Shown here: positions 20,376 through 30,628 of the stretch, one piece after another
How positions within the stretch are numbered: position 1 is the stretch's first letter
How the letters are laid out: every line of letters begins with the position of its first letter
Source: Prochlorococcus sp. AG-402-I21
Lineage (GTDB): Bacteria > Cyanobacteriota > Cyanobacteriia > PCC-6307 > Cyanobiaceae
Direction: 5' to 3'
Assembly (NCBI GenBank): GCA_003216955.1
Contig: QCHZ01000001.1
Coordinates: 1 to 64,000, forward strand
Length of the DNA: 64,000 nt
Translations under genes and position numbers: made by a program
The notes under the pieces: model-generated
Seen by the model: the letters and a program-made list of their open reading frames with translations, nothing else
Told to the model about the DNA's origin: nothing
The model's database searches: none

Positions 20376-21060
20376 ATCTAGTTCTTATATTATTTGCTAC
20401 TTTTGCTATTGCTAAAGGTAATATTATATGTTCCATGTTTTGAATTCTTGTTTTTAAAGTCTCTTTACTATCTTTTTCTTTAATTGGGACGGCGGCTTGA
20501 ATAATTATTGCTCCTGAATCAACTTCCTTTTGCACATAGTGAACTGTGCAACCAGTAATAGTTACCCTTTTGTCTATAGCCTGCTGTATTGCATCAACAC
20601 CTTTAAAAGAAGGTAAAAGTGATGGGTGTATATTAATTAATCGATTTTTAAACCTTTTAATTATTTCTTCACCAACAATTCTCATCCAGCCCGCCATAAC
20701 AACTAGTTCAACGGATAATTCCTCTAGCTTTTTCATTACTAACATGTCGTGTTCGAATCTCGAATTACAATCTCTATGATTAATAATTACATAAGGTATT
20801 TTGTATTTGATTGCCTTTTTTATTGCTAGACAATTTGGATTATTGACAATTAATATAGATATTTCTGCATTAAGTTGTTTCTTTTTAATTGATTTAATGA
20901 TGTACTCGAAATTCGAGCCATTTCCTGAAGCAAGGATACCTAATCTTATTTTTGGTGCAAAAAAAGGGCTTTCTGAATCTAATGGGCTTATTAGGCTATT
21001 TTCATTTAAAGCATAAGATAAATTGTTCTCCGTATATTTTTTATTATCTTGTTTCATCAA
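20359..21060 (-). CDS. purN: Phosphoribosylglycinamide formyltransferase
   Basis: Transfers a formyl group from 10-formyl-THF to GAR in purine synthesis. The core matches PurN: RLGILASGNGSNFEYII (phosphate loop), the folate/active-site segment LINIHPSLLPSFKGVDAI with Asn-His, and TGCTVHYVQKEVDSG with the catalytic Asp. The 233-residue product has an N-terminal leader of about 37 mostly polar residues before the first core strand, longer than in E. coli, so an internal start cannot be excluded. No in-frame ATG lies between that leader and the core that I could identify. Confidence 0.94.
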   Translation of the reverse strand: MMKQDNKKYTENNLSYALNENSLISPLDSESPFFAPKIRLGILASGNGSNFEYIIKSIKKKQLNAEISILIVNNPNCLAIKKAIKYKIPYVIINHRDCNSRFEHDMLVMKKLEELSVELVVMAGWMRIVGEEIIKRFKNRLINIHPSLLPSFKGVDAIQQAIDKRVTITGCTVHYVQKEVDSGAIIIQAAVPIKEKDSKETLKTRIQNMEHIILPLAIAKVANNIRTRFKDNK

Positions 21061-21341
21061 ACAATGATTATTTATTACTAAATATATGACCTATAGAAGA
21101 AATTACAATATCTAAATATAAAGACATATTTAATAGTAATGATAGTTAATTCAACATTTAGATATCCCAAAGGTTTGATAAAAATAACTATCAAGCTTAT
21201 TTACATTCCTATTTGTCAATTACTAAACATTCGCCATTTGAAAACCATTATTGACTAATATAAATTAAATCAATGTGTTAATGGTGCTCATTTGAGAGTA
21301 CCTGCTAACAGAACTCATTAAGGAGTATTCTTATATCAATA

Positions 21342-22940
21342 ATGGCAATAACTGACATCTTCCAGATGAAAAACAAAGATAAATGGTTAAGGTACTGCGA
21401 TCTTTTATTTTGCGATGATTCATTAGGTTTTTGGTTAGATATAAGCAGAATGGACGTCGAGAAGAGCGATTTTCAAAAATTTAAGGACGTTTATTCCAAA
21501 GCTTTTGAATCTCTAGAAAGTCTTGAGAATGGATCAATTGCCAATATTGATGAAGATAGACAAGTTGGTCATTACTGGCTTCGAAATCCGAAAATTGCTC
21601 CAACTCAAGAAATTTCAGACTCTATCACCAAAGAAATTCAAGACATATCACGGTTTGGGGCATCAATATTAAATGGTGAAGTTACTAACAGCAGTGGAGA
21701 AAAATATACAGATGTTTTTTGGATAGGTATAGGTGGTAGTGGTTTAGGTCCCTTACTTATTAAAGAGTCATTTAAGAGGGAGTCGATCGGATTGAATCTA
21801 CATTTTTTAGACAATGTTGACCCCGAAGGCATTTCACATAAATTAAATTCCATTCTTCCTAATATTGAAACCACATTATTTGTAGTTGTTAGTAAATCAG
21901 GTGGCACTCCGGAACCTTTGATAGGAATGGAGCAAGCCATGAAGTTTGTCCAAGATAACAACCAAAATTGGTCATCTCGAGCTATAGCAATCACATCAAA
22001 AGGTAGTAAATTAGATGTCTTAGCAACTAGCGATAATTGGTTAGATATTTTTGATTTACCTGATTGGGTTGGTGGGAGAACAAGTATTACTGGTGCTGTT
22101 GGATTATTACCTGCCGCCCTAATTGGAGCTGACATAAACAAGTTTTTAGATGGTGCATCTCAAATGGATGTTCTAACAAGAGAAAAAGACATTAAAAATA
22201 ATCCAGCAGCACTTCTATCCTTAGCTTGGTACAAATCCGGAAATGGAAAAGGGTTAAGAGATATGGTTGTACTTCCCTATAGAGACAGATTAGAAGTTTT
22301 TAGTAGATATCTTCAACAACTTGTGATGGAATCCTTAGGCAAGAAGTTAGATAGAGATGGAAATAAAGTTAATCAGGGTATTGCAGTTTATGGAAATAAA
22401 GGTTCTACTGATCAACATGCATATGTGCAGCAATTAAGAGATGGTGTTGATAATTTCTTTGTTAATTTTATTGAGATTCTTCACGATCCATCTGAAATTG
22501 TTGAAGTTAAAAATAAACGACCAGGAGACTATTTATCAGGCTTTCTTCAAGGAACTCGATCAGCATTGACTGAAGGTGGGAGACAAAATTTGACAATCAC
22601 ATTTAAATCATTTGATGAATCAAGTCTTGGGGCTTTAATTGCTTTGTTTGAGCGAGCAGTAAGTCTATATGCAGAATTGATCAATGTTAATGCTTACAAC
22701 CAACCTGGTGTTGAAGCTGGAAAAAAAGCGGCTACAAACATAATTAATCTACAAAAAGAAATAGAAGAACTTTTGGAAGATGGTAAAGAAAGAACTTTAA
22801 GTCAAATTAATGATGCATTGTCTACTGACTCAACTGAGTCAATTTATTTAATTCTGAGAAAACTTTCAGAAAATTCTGATCATTATTCAATGGATGGTAA
22901 TCAATCAAATCCAGATCAACTAATTATTTCGACAAATTGA
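21342..22940 (+). CDS. pgi: Glucose-6-phosphate isomerase
   Basis: Interconverts glucose-6-P and fructose-6-P in glycolysis, gluconeogenesis and the pentose phosphate cycle. The 532 residues are of the cyanobacterial PGI type with SIS motifs: [33 protein letters not shown], a [17 protein letters not shown] substrate loop and the active-site strand around [18 protein letters not shown]. The start follows an AAGGAG-like sequence about 15-20 bases upstream, which is further than ideal. The 281-base spacer upstream of it holds no gene I can identify. It is convergent with leuS with only three bases between. Confidence 0.96.
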   Translation: MAITDIFQMKNKDKWLRYCDLLFCDDSLGFWLDISRMDVEKSDFQKFKDVYSKAFESLESLENGSIANIDEDRQVGHYWLRNPKIAPTQEISDSITKEIQDISRFGASILNGEVTNSSGEKYTDVFWIGIGGSGLGPLLIKESFKRESIGLNLHFLDNVDPEGISHKLNSILPNIETTLFVVVSKSGGTPEPLIGMEQAMKFVQDNNQNWSSRAIAITSKGSKLDVLATSDNWLDIFDLPDWVGGRTSITGAVGLLPAALIGADINKFLDGASQMDVLTREKDIKNNPAALLSLAWYKSGNGKGLRDMVVLPYRDRLEVFSRYLQQLVMESLGKKLDRDGNKVNQGIAVYGNKGSTDQHAYVQQLRDGVDNFFVNFIEILHDPSEIVEVKNKRPGDYLSGFLQGTRSALTEGGRQNLTITFKSFDESSLGALIALFERAVSLYAELINVNAYNQPGVEAGKKAATNIINLQKEIEELLEDGKERTLSQINDALSTDSTESIYLILRKLSENSDHYSMDGNQSNPDQLIISTN

Positions 22941-22943
22941 TTT

Positions 22944-25532
22944 CTAAATAACTATATTCACTAATTTGTTTGGAACAATAATTATTCGTTTTGTTTCTTT
23001 TCCATCTATCCATTTCTGAGCTACTTCACTTTTAATAGCAATATCCCCTAATTCGTTTTTAGATAAATTTTTACTAGCATCGATTGATCCTCTAACTTTT
23101 CCATTAATTTGAACCATAAGCGTAAAAGTATCTTGTTCAATTGCACCTTCATCGAATTTTGGCCATGACTGAAGATGAATACTTTGAGTATTTCCAATTG
23201 TCTTCCAAAGCTCCTCTGCAATATGAGGAGAAAATGGAGAAGTTATTTTAACTAATATTGAAACAACATTAATTAGAGTTTCCTTACTACAGTTATTAAC
23301 TATTGAACTTAAGCCATTTACAGCTTTCATGAGTTCAGATATTGCTGTATTAAATTGAAGATTGTCCAGATCATCAGTAATTTCTTTAATAGCAATATTA
23401 ATTAGACGTAAAGCTTCATCATCATTAGACTTTTCTTTTTCTATATTTAATATTGAATTACTTTTTGTTAGTTCTAAAGTATTAATAATAAATTTCCAGA
23501 GTCTCTGTATAAATCGATATTGACCTTCAACATCTGAGTCATCCCATTCTAAATCTTTTTCGGGAGGAGCTTTAAAAAGAATAAACATTCTAGCTGTATC
23601 TGCACCATATTTATCTATTACTAATGATGGGTCTACACCATTATATTTTGACTTTGACATCTTTTCATAGATAATATCTATTTTTTCTCCAGTAATTGGA
23701 TCTTTTGGATCATTAATATCTTTAATTTGATCCTTTGAAAAATATTTATTAGTATTTGAATTTTTAAAAGTAACAGCTTGAACCATTCCCTGGGTTAATA
23801 GTTTCTTAAAGGGTTCATCGATATTTAATAATCCACAGCTTTTTAGAGCTTTAGTTAAAAATCTTGAATAAAGTAAATGAAGAATTGCATGCTCTATACC
23901 ACCAACGTATTGTTTAACTGGAAGCCATTTATCTATTTCGCTTTTTATAAATGGATTTTGCTCATTATCGGGGTTTATATATCTTAAAAAGTACCAGGAT
24001 GAACACATAAAAGTGTCCATTGTGTCAGTTTCTCTTTTTGCTTTATTTCCACATTTAGGACAACAAATATTTATCCATTCTTTTTTTGTGGTTAAAGGTG
24101 ACTTTCCTTTACCAGTTAATTTAATATCAATAGGTAGAGAAACAGGTAGATCCTCGTCTGGGACTCTAACTTGACCGCACTTCTTACAATTAATTATCGG
24201 AATCGGGCAGCCCCAATATCTTTGTCTAGATATAAGCCAATCCCTTAATTTATACGTAATTTTTGGTTTTGCCCAATTAGCATTAGAACCTAACTCAAGT
24301 ATTTTTGTTTTTGCAATATCAGACTCAATTCCATTGAATGTATCTGAATTGATCATGATTCCCTTATCTACGTACTCAGAATTTAAATAACTATCATCTT
24401 CTTCATTATTGGGCCTTATGACATAATTAATTGGTAAATCATATGATTTAGCAAACTTATAATCTCTACTATCATGAGCGGGAACACCCATGACTGCTCC
24501 AGTTCCATATTCCATAATCACATAATCGCCAATCCAAATAGGTATCTCTTTATTATTAGCTGGATTAATTGCATTTACTCCTAAATACATTCCAAGTTTT
24601 TTTCTACTATCTGAATTACGTTCTAGATCACTTAACTTTTCTTGTGTATTCCTAAACTCTATTAATTGATCAATATCTTTATCATTGATTAATTGATTAA
24701 TTAATGGATGATTTGATGCTAAGACAAGATAACTTACTCCATAGACTGTATCTATTCTTGTAGTGAAAGCTGTTATCTTTTGCTTATGATTTTTGATTTC
24801 AAATGTTATTTCTGCACCAATTGATTTACCAATCCAATTTTTCTGCATAACCCTGACTCTTTCTGGCCAGTCTTTAAGCATAACTAAATCCTTATTTAGA
24901 TCTTCGGCAAAACTAGTAATTCGTAGAAACCACTGGTTTAATTCCTTTTTCTCAACTTTTGCTCCAGATCTCCAAGATTTACCTTCAGCATCTACTTGTT
25001 CATTTGCAAGAACAGTTTGATCAATTGGATCCCAATTCACTGTTGCTTTTTTTTGATAAGCAAGATTATTTTTATGTAATTGATTAAATATATATTGTGT
25101 CCATTTGTAATAATCTTCTTTGCAAGTAGTAACTTCTTTAGCCCAATCTATTGATAATCCAAGTCGATCTAATTGATCTTTCATTTGTGAAATATTTTTA
25201 TCTGTCCAGGTAGATGGACTTGTGTCTCTCTCTATTGCTGCATTTTCAGCCGGTAAACCGAAAGCATCCCATCCCATCGGATGAAGAACGTTATAACCTT
25301 GCATCCTTTTATATCTAGCGAGTACATCTGTAATGACATAATTCCTGACGTGCCCCATATGTAATGAACCGGAAGGGTATGGGAACATTGACAAGGCGTA
25401 AAAAGTATTGTCTTTGTTTACATCCGTATTTGTTCTATAGAGCCCTTTATTAGCCCACTCTTTTTGCCAATAAGCTTCTATATCACGAGGCTCGTAACGC
25501 TGGTCAATAATCTCTGAAGTAGTATTATTCAA
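22944..25532 (-). CDS. leuS: Leucyl-tRNA synthetase
   Basis: Class Ia aminoacyl-tRNA synthetase. The 862 residues have the HIGH-type motif [15 protein letters not shown] near residue 52-66 and a CP1 editing insertion ([13 protein letters not shown] and the [15 protein letters not shown] loop). A zinc-binding knuckle (CKKCGQVR and CCPKCGNKA) and the KMSKS loop [14 protein letters not shown] follow, with a C-terminal anticodon-binding and LeuRS-specific domain. Full length for bacteria. The start ATG is followed by a polar leader ending at [11 protein letters not shown], as in other cyanobacterial LeuRS. Confidence 0.97.
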   Translation of the reverse strand: MNNTTSEIIDQRYEPRDIEAYWQKEWANKGLYRTNTDVNKDNTFYALSMFPYPSGSLHMGHVRNYVITDVLARYKRMQGYNVLHPMGWDAFGLPAENAAIERDTSPSTWTDKNISQMKDQLDRLGLSIDWAKEVTTCKEDYYKWTQYIFNQLHKNNLAYQKKATVNWDPIDQTVLANEQVDAEGKSWRSGAKVEKKELNQWFLRITSFAEDLNKDLVMLKDWPERVRVMQKNWIGKSIGAEITFEIKNHKQKITAFTTRIDTVYGVSYLVLASNHPLINQLINDKDIDQLIEFRNTQEKLSDLERNSDSRKKLGMYLGVNAINPANNKEIPIWIGDYVIMEYGTGAVMGVPAHDSRDYKFAKSYDLPINYVIRPNNEEDDSYLNSEYVDKGIMINSDTFNGIESDIAKTKILELGSNANWAKPKITYKLRDWLISRQRYWGCPIPIINCKKCGQVRVPDEDLPVSLPIDIKLTGKGKSPLTTKKEWINICCPKCGNKAKRETDTMDTFMCSSWYFLRYINPDNEQNPFIKSEIDKWLPVKQYVGGIEHAILHLLYSRFLTKALKSCGLLNIDEPFKKLLTQGMVQAVTFKNSNTNKYFSKDQIKDINDPKDPITGEKIDIIYEKMSKSKYNGVDPSLVIDKYGADTARMFILFKAPPEKDLEWDDSDVEGQYRFIQRLWKFIINTLELTKSNSILNIEKEKSNDDEALRLINIAIKEITDDLDNLQFNTAISELMKAVNGLSSIVNNCSKETLINVVSILVKITSPFSPHIAEELWKTIGNTQSIHLQSWPKFDEGAIEQDTFTLMVQINGKVRGSIDASKNLSKNELGDIAIKSEVAQKWIDGKETKRIIIVPNKLVNIVI

Positions 25533-25667
25533 GGAAGATCTCCTTCAGTAGTTGATTTGCCAATCAAATAATGTTCTCATAAATTGATGCCCAATACGCG
25601 ATTAGTACTGAAATTACAACCAAGAAAGCTTTATTTTCTACGAACATAGTTAAACAAACTTTAAATC

Positions 25668-26522
25668 ATGAAAAATAATTTCTCAAAATATCAAGGACTT
25701 GGTAACGACTTTATTATCTTTGATGCTCGTGGGAATAACTTAGATAATTTGTTTACTGAAAATAAAGATAATTTTATTGAACATCTATGTAATCGAAATT
25801 TTGGCATTGGAGCTGATGGAATTATTCTTGTATTAGAGTCCAAAAATAAATGTTTTGTGAGAATGAAGATATTTAATTCTGATGGATCTGAACCAGAAAT
25901 GTGTGGAAACGGTATAAGATGCTTGATTGCTTTTTTAAATGATAATTATGAAATTAAAGATAAGTCTGAGATTCGAATTGAAACTAAAGCTGGTCCCCTT
26001 ATTACCTCTATTGATGGTAATAAAAATATCAAAGTAAATATGGGAGAACCTATCCTTTCTCCCGAAGATATACCTACTAAATTGTTAATGAATAATTTAA
26101 CTATTCCCAATGGACAGATTACAATAAATGATCAAACATTAAATGTTTATGCTGCTAGCATGGGAAATCCTCATATGATCGTATTTGTTGATAAAATAGA
26201 AAATATACCATTTGAAGATTGGGGAAGATACCTTGAAAAACACAATACATTTCCCAATGATGCCAATGTTCACTTTGTAGAATTAATTGATAAATCAAAT
26301 ATTAAAGTTAAAGTATGGGAGAGAGGATGTGGGCCCACACTCGCTTGTGGAACTGGAGCTTGCGCTTGTCTTGTAGTAACAGCTAATCTAGGTAAAACTT
26401 TAAATAAAGCTAATGTCTATTTACCAGGAGGAAAGTTAGAAATTGATTGGCCCAATCAAGCAGGTCCAGTTTTAATGCAGGGGCCTGCATTAAAAGTATT
26501 TAGTGGAGAGATAGATATTTAA
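25668..26522 (+). CDS. dapF: Diaminopimelate epimerase
   Basis: Converts LL- to meso-diaminopimelate for lysine and peptidoglycan. The 284 residues are a PLP-independent racemase with the two catalytic Cys motifs, EMCGNGIRC near residue 83 and GPTLACGTGACA near 220, and the N-terminal KYQGLGNDFIIFD signature. It is divergent from leuS and is followed after 12 bases by a cysteine desulfurase gene, beginning a rightward run that continues through dacB, also a cell-wall gene. Confidence 0.96.
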   Translation: MKNNFSKYQGLGNDFIIFDARGNNLDNLFTENKDNFIEHLCNRNFGIGADGIILVLESKNKCFVRMKIFNSDGSEPEMCGNGIRCLIAFLNDNYEIKDKSEIRIETKAGPLITSIDGNKNIKVNMGEPILSPEDIPTKLLMNNLTIPNGQITINDQTLNVYAASMGNPHMIVFVDKIENIPFEDWGRYLEKHNTFPNDANVHFVELIDKSNIKVKVWERGCGPTLACGTGACACLVVTANLGKTLNKANVYLPGGKLEIDWPNQAGPVLMQGPALKVFSGEIDI

Positions 26523-26534
26523 TCACTCTTCTAT

Positions 26535-27716
26535 ATGAAAAATATTTATCTCGATGCATCAGCGACTACTCCGCCACATATTGATGTTATTAATAAATTA
26601 CAGGATATACAATCTAAATGCTGGGGGAATCCATCAAGTATTCATAAAGTTGGGGTTATTGCAAGAGATATTTTAGAAAGATCTAGATTATCAATAGCTA
26701 ATAAATTAAAAGCTTCTTCTGACGAAATATTTTTCACTTCTGGAGCAACGGAATCGAATTATCTTGCTCTTAAATCTGTATCTAAAAATCTTGATAAAGG
26801 AAGACTTGTTATAAGTAACGTTGAACACCCTTCTATTAATTTAATAGCCAATCAATTGCGTAATGATGGCTGGGATATTAAATACTGGCCTGTAGATAAT
26901 TATGGAATTATTGACTTAGATCTGTTGGATGAAATGTTATCACCTCCGACAAAAATTGTTTCGATAATCTGGGGGCAAAGTGAGATTGGTTCCATTCAGC
27001 CAATAAATCTTATAGGAATGGAATGTAAAAAACGAAATATACTTTTTCATACTGATGCGACACAGGTCCTCCCTAGCGGTCTTTTTGATTGGAGTAATTT
27101 AAATGTTGATATGCTTAGTGCCTCTGCGCATAAACTTCAAGGCCCCAAAGGAATTGGATTATTAATGTTGCGAAATGGCGTTCGAGATTTATTGATAAAT
27201 GATCCTTCCTATGGATTTAAGAATGGCTCTATAAGATCTGGTACTGAGTCAGTTCCGCTTATTGCAGGTTTTTCGACAGCAATTGACCTACTAAATGAAT
27301 ATGTAGAAGTTAGTGCTAATGAAACTTTATTTCCTGAGAATAATGTTTCTAAAATGACTTCTATTTTAAAAAATAATCTAGTTAAGAATAAACAACTTAC
27401 ATTTACTGGTCATCCTAAAGAAAGACTACCGAATAATCTCTCATTTCTCTGTCATACAAAATCAATGATTCCAATTAATGGTAGGGAAATTGTTCGATTA
27501 TTGTCACAACATGGCGTCTATATAAGCAGTGGTAGTGCTTGTTCATCATCTAGTCAAGGACCAAATCCAATACTGGTAGCAATTAATATTGATAAACCAC
27601 TCCAAGAATCTGGATTAAGAATAACTATTGGTCCATGGATTTCAAATGATGATATTAATTCAGTTTCAAATATAATATATGAATTATTGCAATCTTTAGA
27701 ACTCAAAAAACAATGA
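26535..27716 (+). CDS. Cysteine desulfurase (NifS/IscS-like class V aminotransferase)
   Basis: PLP enzyme that takes sulfur from cysteine for Fe-S clusters and thio-modified tRNA. The 393-residue protein starts MKNIYLDASATTPP, has TSGATESNYLALK near 70 and the PLP-Lys motif SASAHKLQGPKGIGLL. The catalytic-Cys loop is SSGSACSSSSQGPNP near 335. The active-site loop type (GSAC) is the IscS/NifS group, not the SufS group. No iscU or other isc partner is adjacent; the neighbours are dapF and a DUF1995 gene. Role in Fe-S or tRNA thiolation is family inference. Confidence 0.9.
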   Translation: MKNIYLDASATTPPHIDVINKLQDIQSKCWGNPSSIHKVGVIARDILERSRLSIANKLKASSDEIFFTSGATESNYLALKSVSKNLDKGRLVISNVEHPSINLIANQLRNDGWDIKYWPVDNYGIIDLDLLDEMLSPPTKIVSIIWGQSEIGSIQPINLIGMECKKRNILFHTDATQVLPSGLFDWSNLNVDMLSASAHKLQGPKGIGLLMLRNGVRDLLINDPSYGFKNGSIRSGTESVPLIAGFSTAIDLLNEYVEVSANETLFPENNVSKMTSILKNNLVKNKQLTFTGHPKERLPNNLSFLCHTKSMIPINGREIVRLLSQHGVYISSGSACSSSSQGPNPILVAINIDKPLQESGLRITIGPWISNDDINSVSNIIYELLQSLELKKQ

Positions 27717-27726
27717 TCCTCAAATT

Positions 27727-28347
27727 ATGAATATTCTACCCTCAGATCTTAGAGAAGCTGAAACAAATGTATTTGAATCAATTCAAAGTTATTTTTTAAG
27801 TAATTCTGAACAATCCTTTCTTTCTATCAATCTTAAATTTGAAGGATTACGAATCAATCCAATAATTTTTCGTTTATCTAACAAACTAACTGAAATTAAA
27901 TTAGATAATGTTTTATTATGGGCCGATGCTGGTGGTGCGGCTCTTGCTAAAAGAGATAACCCTGAATTGGCCAATAAGATTTTTACATTTAAGGAGTTTA
28001 TTAATTCTACAGATTTGTTGAATTCTTTATTATTAGTCTGTTCTCCTCAACCATATGATATTGAGATGTTCGAGCAAGTATGTTCTCATACTAATTCAAC
28101 GGTAATTATGGTTAACGGTAAGTTGGAAGATCCAATAGTAGGAATCGGAAGTGTCGGTAGAGAAATGAGAAAAAGATTTGCTGAAAAATGGAAAGTACTT
28201 TACTTTGTTCAACCATTATCGATGGGTGCACTATTGAAAAAGTTTCCTAATGACTGGGAGCTTTATAAATTAAACCCTAAAGGATATTCTTTTGTTAAAT
28301 CATTTGACAAACGTCCTGATGATGAAACTATAATTCTAAACTTATAA
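27727..28347 (+). CDS. DUF1995 protein
   Basis: The 206-residue soluble protein is of a family known from cyanobacteria and plastids; the plant relative LPA3 is linked to photosystem II assembly. Seen here: an N-terminal DLREAETNVFESIQSYF helix, LLWADAGGAALAKRDNPEL, a central SPQPYDIEMFEQV strand-turn, and the conserved end VLYFVQPLSMGALLKKFPNDWELY. It lies 10 bases after the cysteine desulfurase and four bases before dacB. The functional link to photosystem II is an analogy, not shown by the sequence. Confidence 0.78.
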   Translation: MNILPSDLREAETNVFESIQSYFLSNSEQSFLSINLKFEGLRINPIIFRLSNKLTEIKLDNVLLWADAGGAALAKRDNPELANKIFTFKEFINSTDLLNSLLLVCSPQPYDIEMFEQVCSHTNSTVIMVNGKLEDPIVGIGSVGREMRKRFAEKWKVLYFVQPLSMGALLKKFPNDWELYKLNPKGYSFVKSFDKRPDDETIILNL

Positions 28348-28351
28348 CTCT

Positions 28352-29587
28352 ATGAGTAAAAAACATTATTTATATATTGGCATAATTTTATTATCATTAA
28401 ATATATTAAATAGTAATTTATTTAAATTATATTCATATTTAAGACAAAGAATTAATATTAATACTACAGGTCTTGAAAAGTTTAATATATGTCAATCTTT
28501 GCAAGATGAATTGGAGGAGTATACTTATAACTTTAACTCTAATATTAGCGTTAGTATTTTAGATGATTCTGGTGAATTCATTGCAGATATTAATGGTCAA
28601 ATACCTAGGATTCCTGCCTCTAATCAGAAGATCCTTTCTAGTGCTTTCTCTTTAGATATTTTAGGACCTTATTATACTCTTAATACATCTATTAAGGAGA
28701 TAAATGATGGAAGCTTATATATAGATGCATCAGGTGATCCAGATTTTGATAAAAGTCATTTAGAAGAGTTAATTAGTGATCTTAATAATATTAATTATAA
28801 TTTACGTTTAAAAACGCCAATAGTTGTTAAAAAAAGCAATCCAAAAAATTGGTGGCCTTCAAGCTGGTCGTATGCCGATAGAAATGAAGAATATGGGGCA
28901 CCTATTACAAAATATTCAATAGCTAGTAATGCAAGTATTAATTCTTTAAATAATCCAATTGATAATTTTATTTATGAGCTAGAGAATGCACTGAGAAAAA
29001 AGAATTTATCAAAAAAATATTTTGTAAAATCCGTTAATGAAAACTATCCTATTGAATATATTTCCACAAAAAAAGTTATTAATTCTGCTCCTTTATATAT
29101 TTTACTTAATCTTGTTAATTCTGAGAGCCACAATTTTACTGCTGAAGTTATTTTCAGACATTCAATAAGTGATTGGTCTCATGAATTCCCTAATCTAAAA
29201 TACAATAATTGGATAAAAGATCAAAACTTTAATTCTGACAATTTTGTCTTTGCAGATGCTAGTGGCTTATCGAGAAAGAATAGAGTAACCACTTATGGTT
29301 TAACTCAGTTTTTGAGAAGAATGAAACTTAATAGATTTTCTGACTATTATTTCTCATCATTTTCTATATTAGGTGTTAGGGGCTCGTTATCTAATGTAAA
29401 AGCTCCAGTAAACCTTAAGGGTAGAATTTTGGCTAAATCCGGTAGACTTAATAATGTTAGATCCGTTTCTGGTGTTATTTTAGGAGAAGGCAAATTTTTT
29501 AGTATTATAGTTAACAATATGGAAAATTCGACAAAACATATAATGAATATATTATCAACAGTAGATAATGCTGATACTTGTAATTAA
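28352..29587 (+). CDS. dacB: D-alanyl-D-alanine carboxypeptidase, PBP4 (DacB) family
   Basis: Periplasmic serine peptidase that trims or cleaves peptidoglycan cross-links. The 411 residues start with a basic/hydrophobic signal-anchor (about 3-24). All three penicillin-binding motifs are present: SxxK as S90-N-Q-K93, SxN as S259-H-N261, and KTG-like K362-S-G364. The insertion typical of PBP4 between motifs 1 and 2 is short. It follows DUF1995 by four bases, and its last four bases overlap the convergent coaD. Confidence 0.92.
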   Translation: MSKKHYLYIGIILLSLNILNSNLFKLYSYLRQRININTTGLEKFNICQSLQDELEEYTYNFNSNISVSILDDSGEFIADINGQIPRIPASNQKILSSAFSLDILGPYYTLNTSIKEINDGSLYIDASGDPDFDKSHLEELISDLNNINYNLRLKTPIVVKKSNPKNWWPSSWSYADRNEEYGAPITKYSIASNASINSLNNPIDNFIYELENALRKKNLSKKYFVKSVNENYPIEYISTKKVINSAPLYILLNLVNSESHNFTAEVIFRHSISDWSHEFPNLKYNNWIKDQNFNSDNFVFADASGLSRKNRVTTYGLTQFLRRMKLNRFSDYYFSSFSILGVRGSLSNVKAPVNLKGRILAKSGRLNNVRSVSGVILGEGKFFSIIVNNMENSTKHIMNILSTVDNADTCN

Positions 29588-30060
29588 TTAGTATTTAGTG
29601 CCATAAGATCATTGGCTATAAACTCAGGAACCATATGACGAATCTCTCCACCAAATCTTGCGACTTCTTTAACTACAGAACTACTTAAAAAACTATGATG
29701 TGTTTCTGTCGCGAGAAAAATTGTTTCGTATTGATTATTTAATGACCTATTTGTATGAGCAACCTGTAGTTCATATTCAAAATCACTCATAGCTCTTAAG
29801 CCTCTTAAAATTAGATCCGCATTATGTTCACGAGCACAATCCACAGTTAGACCTTTAAAAGCTATTGTTCTACAACCTGGTATCTCTCTGGTTGCATTTT
29901 TAATCTGCTCTATTCTTCTCTCGCAAGAGAAAGTTGCCTTTTTCGAAGGATTTTCTAATACCGCAATGAGAACTTCTCCAAATAAATCACTTCCTCTTTG
30001 AATTAGATCAAGGTGTCCAAACGTTAAAGGGTCGAAGCTACCAGGATAAAGTGCCTTCAT
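29584..30060 (-). CDS. coaD: Phosphopantetheine adenylyltransferase
   Basis: Penultimate step of coenzyme A synthesis, ATP plus 4'-phosphopantetheine to dephospho-CoA. The 158 residues have the nucleotidyltransferase start [20 protein letters not shown] (T/HxGH type), the [14 protein letters not shown] substrate segment near 90 and the [16 protein letters not shown]-terminal motif. It is divergent from the flavin reductase gene, with 67 bases between. Confidence 0.96.
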   Translation of the reverse strand: MKALYPGSFDPLTFGHLDLIQRGSDLFGEVLIAVLENPSKKATFSCERRIEQIKNATREIPGCRTIAFKGLTVDCAREHNADLILRGLRAMSDFEYELQVAHTNRSLNNQYETIFLATETHHSFLSSSVVKEVARFGGEIRHMVPEFIANDLMALNTN

Positions 30061-30127
30061 GGTTTTTTAACTTTAAAAAAGTCCATTTCTTTCATAGAAT
30101 CTCATATATATAAACGTATCAAAGCGC

Positions 30128-30610
30128 ATGACTCTTGATCAGGATGCCAAAAAAGTTCTTTTGCGCAAAATCCCTCATGGATTATTTATATGTGCAGTAA
30201 GAGAAGGAGATGAAATAAATGGTTTTACTGCTAGCTGGGTAACACAAGGATCATTTACGCCACCATTAGTTGTAATGGCTGTTCGCGCTGATGCATCTAG
30301 TCATGGAATTATTCAAAGAACTAAGATGTTTTCTCTCAATGTATTGAGAGAAGATCAAAAGGATCTAGCAGCTGTGTTCTTTAAGCCGCAAAAAGGATTA
30401 GGTGGACGATTTGAAGCTTGTAAATTCACTTATGGAGAGTTTGGTATGCCCTTAATCGATGATGTAATAGGTGGAGTTGAATGTGAAGTTATTTCGGGCG
30501 TAGAACACGGCGACCATACAGTCTTTGTTGCTGAAGTAAAGAGTGCAGTATTGAATAAAGATGGATCTGCTTTAAATTTAGCGAGTACAGGTTGGAACTA
30601 TGGCGGCTAA
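30128..30610 (+). CDS. Flavin reductase-like FMN-binding protein
   Basis: The 160-residue protein belongs to the flavin reductase/split-barrel FMN-binding family: IPHGLFICAVREGDEINGFTASWVTQGSF is the classic N-terminal pattern and VFVAEVKSAVLN the last strand. Members reduce or bind FMN; in cyanobacteria the same fold forms a C-terminal domain of flavodiiron proteins, but here it stands alone. Substrate and partner cannot be deduced. The next gene, uvrC, begins 18 bases downstream. Confidence 0.82.
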   Translation: MTLDQDAKKVLLRKIPHGLFICAVREGDEINGFTASWVTQGSFTPPLVVMAVRADASSHGIIQRTKMFSLNVLREDQKDLAAVFFKPQKGLGGRFEACKFTYGEFGMPLIDDVIGGVECEVISGVEHGDHTVFVAEVKSAVLNKDGSALNLASTGWNYGG

Positions 30611-30628
30611 TTTAACGAGACATGATCG

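Noticed and set aside
21638-22141. 167-codon open frame on the minus strand
   Set aside because: Antisense to the conserved core of pgi, which carries the SIS motifs.
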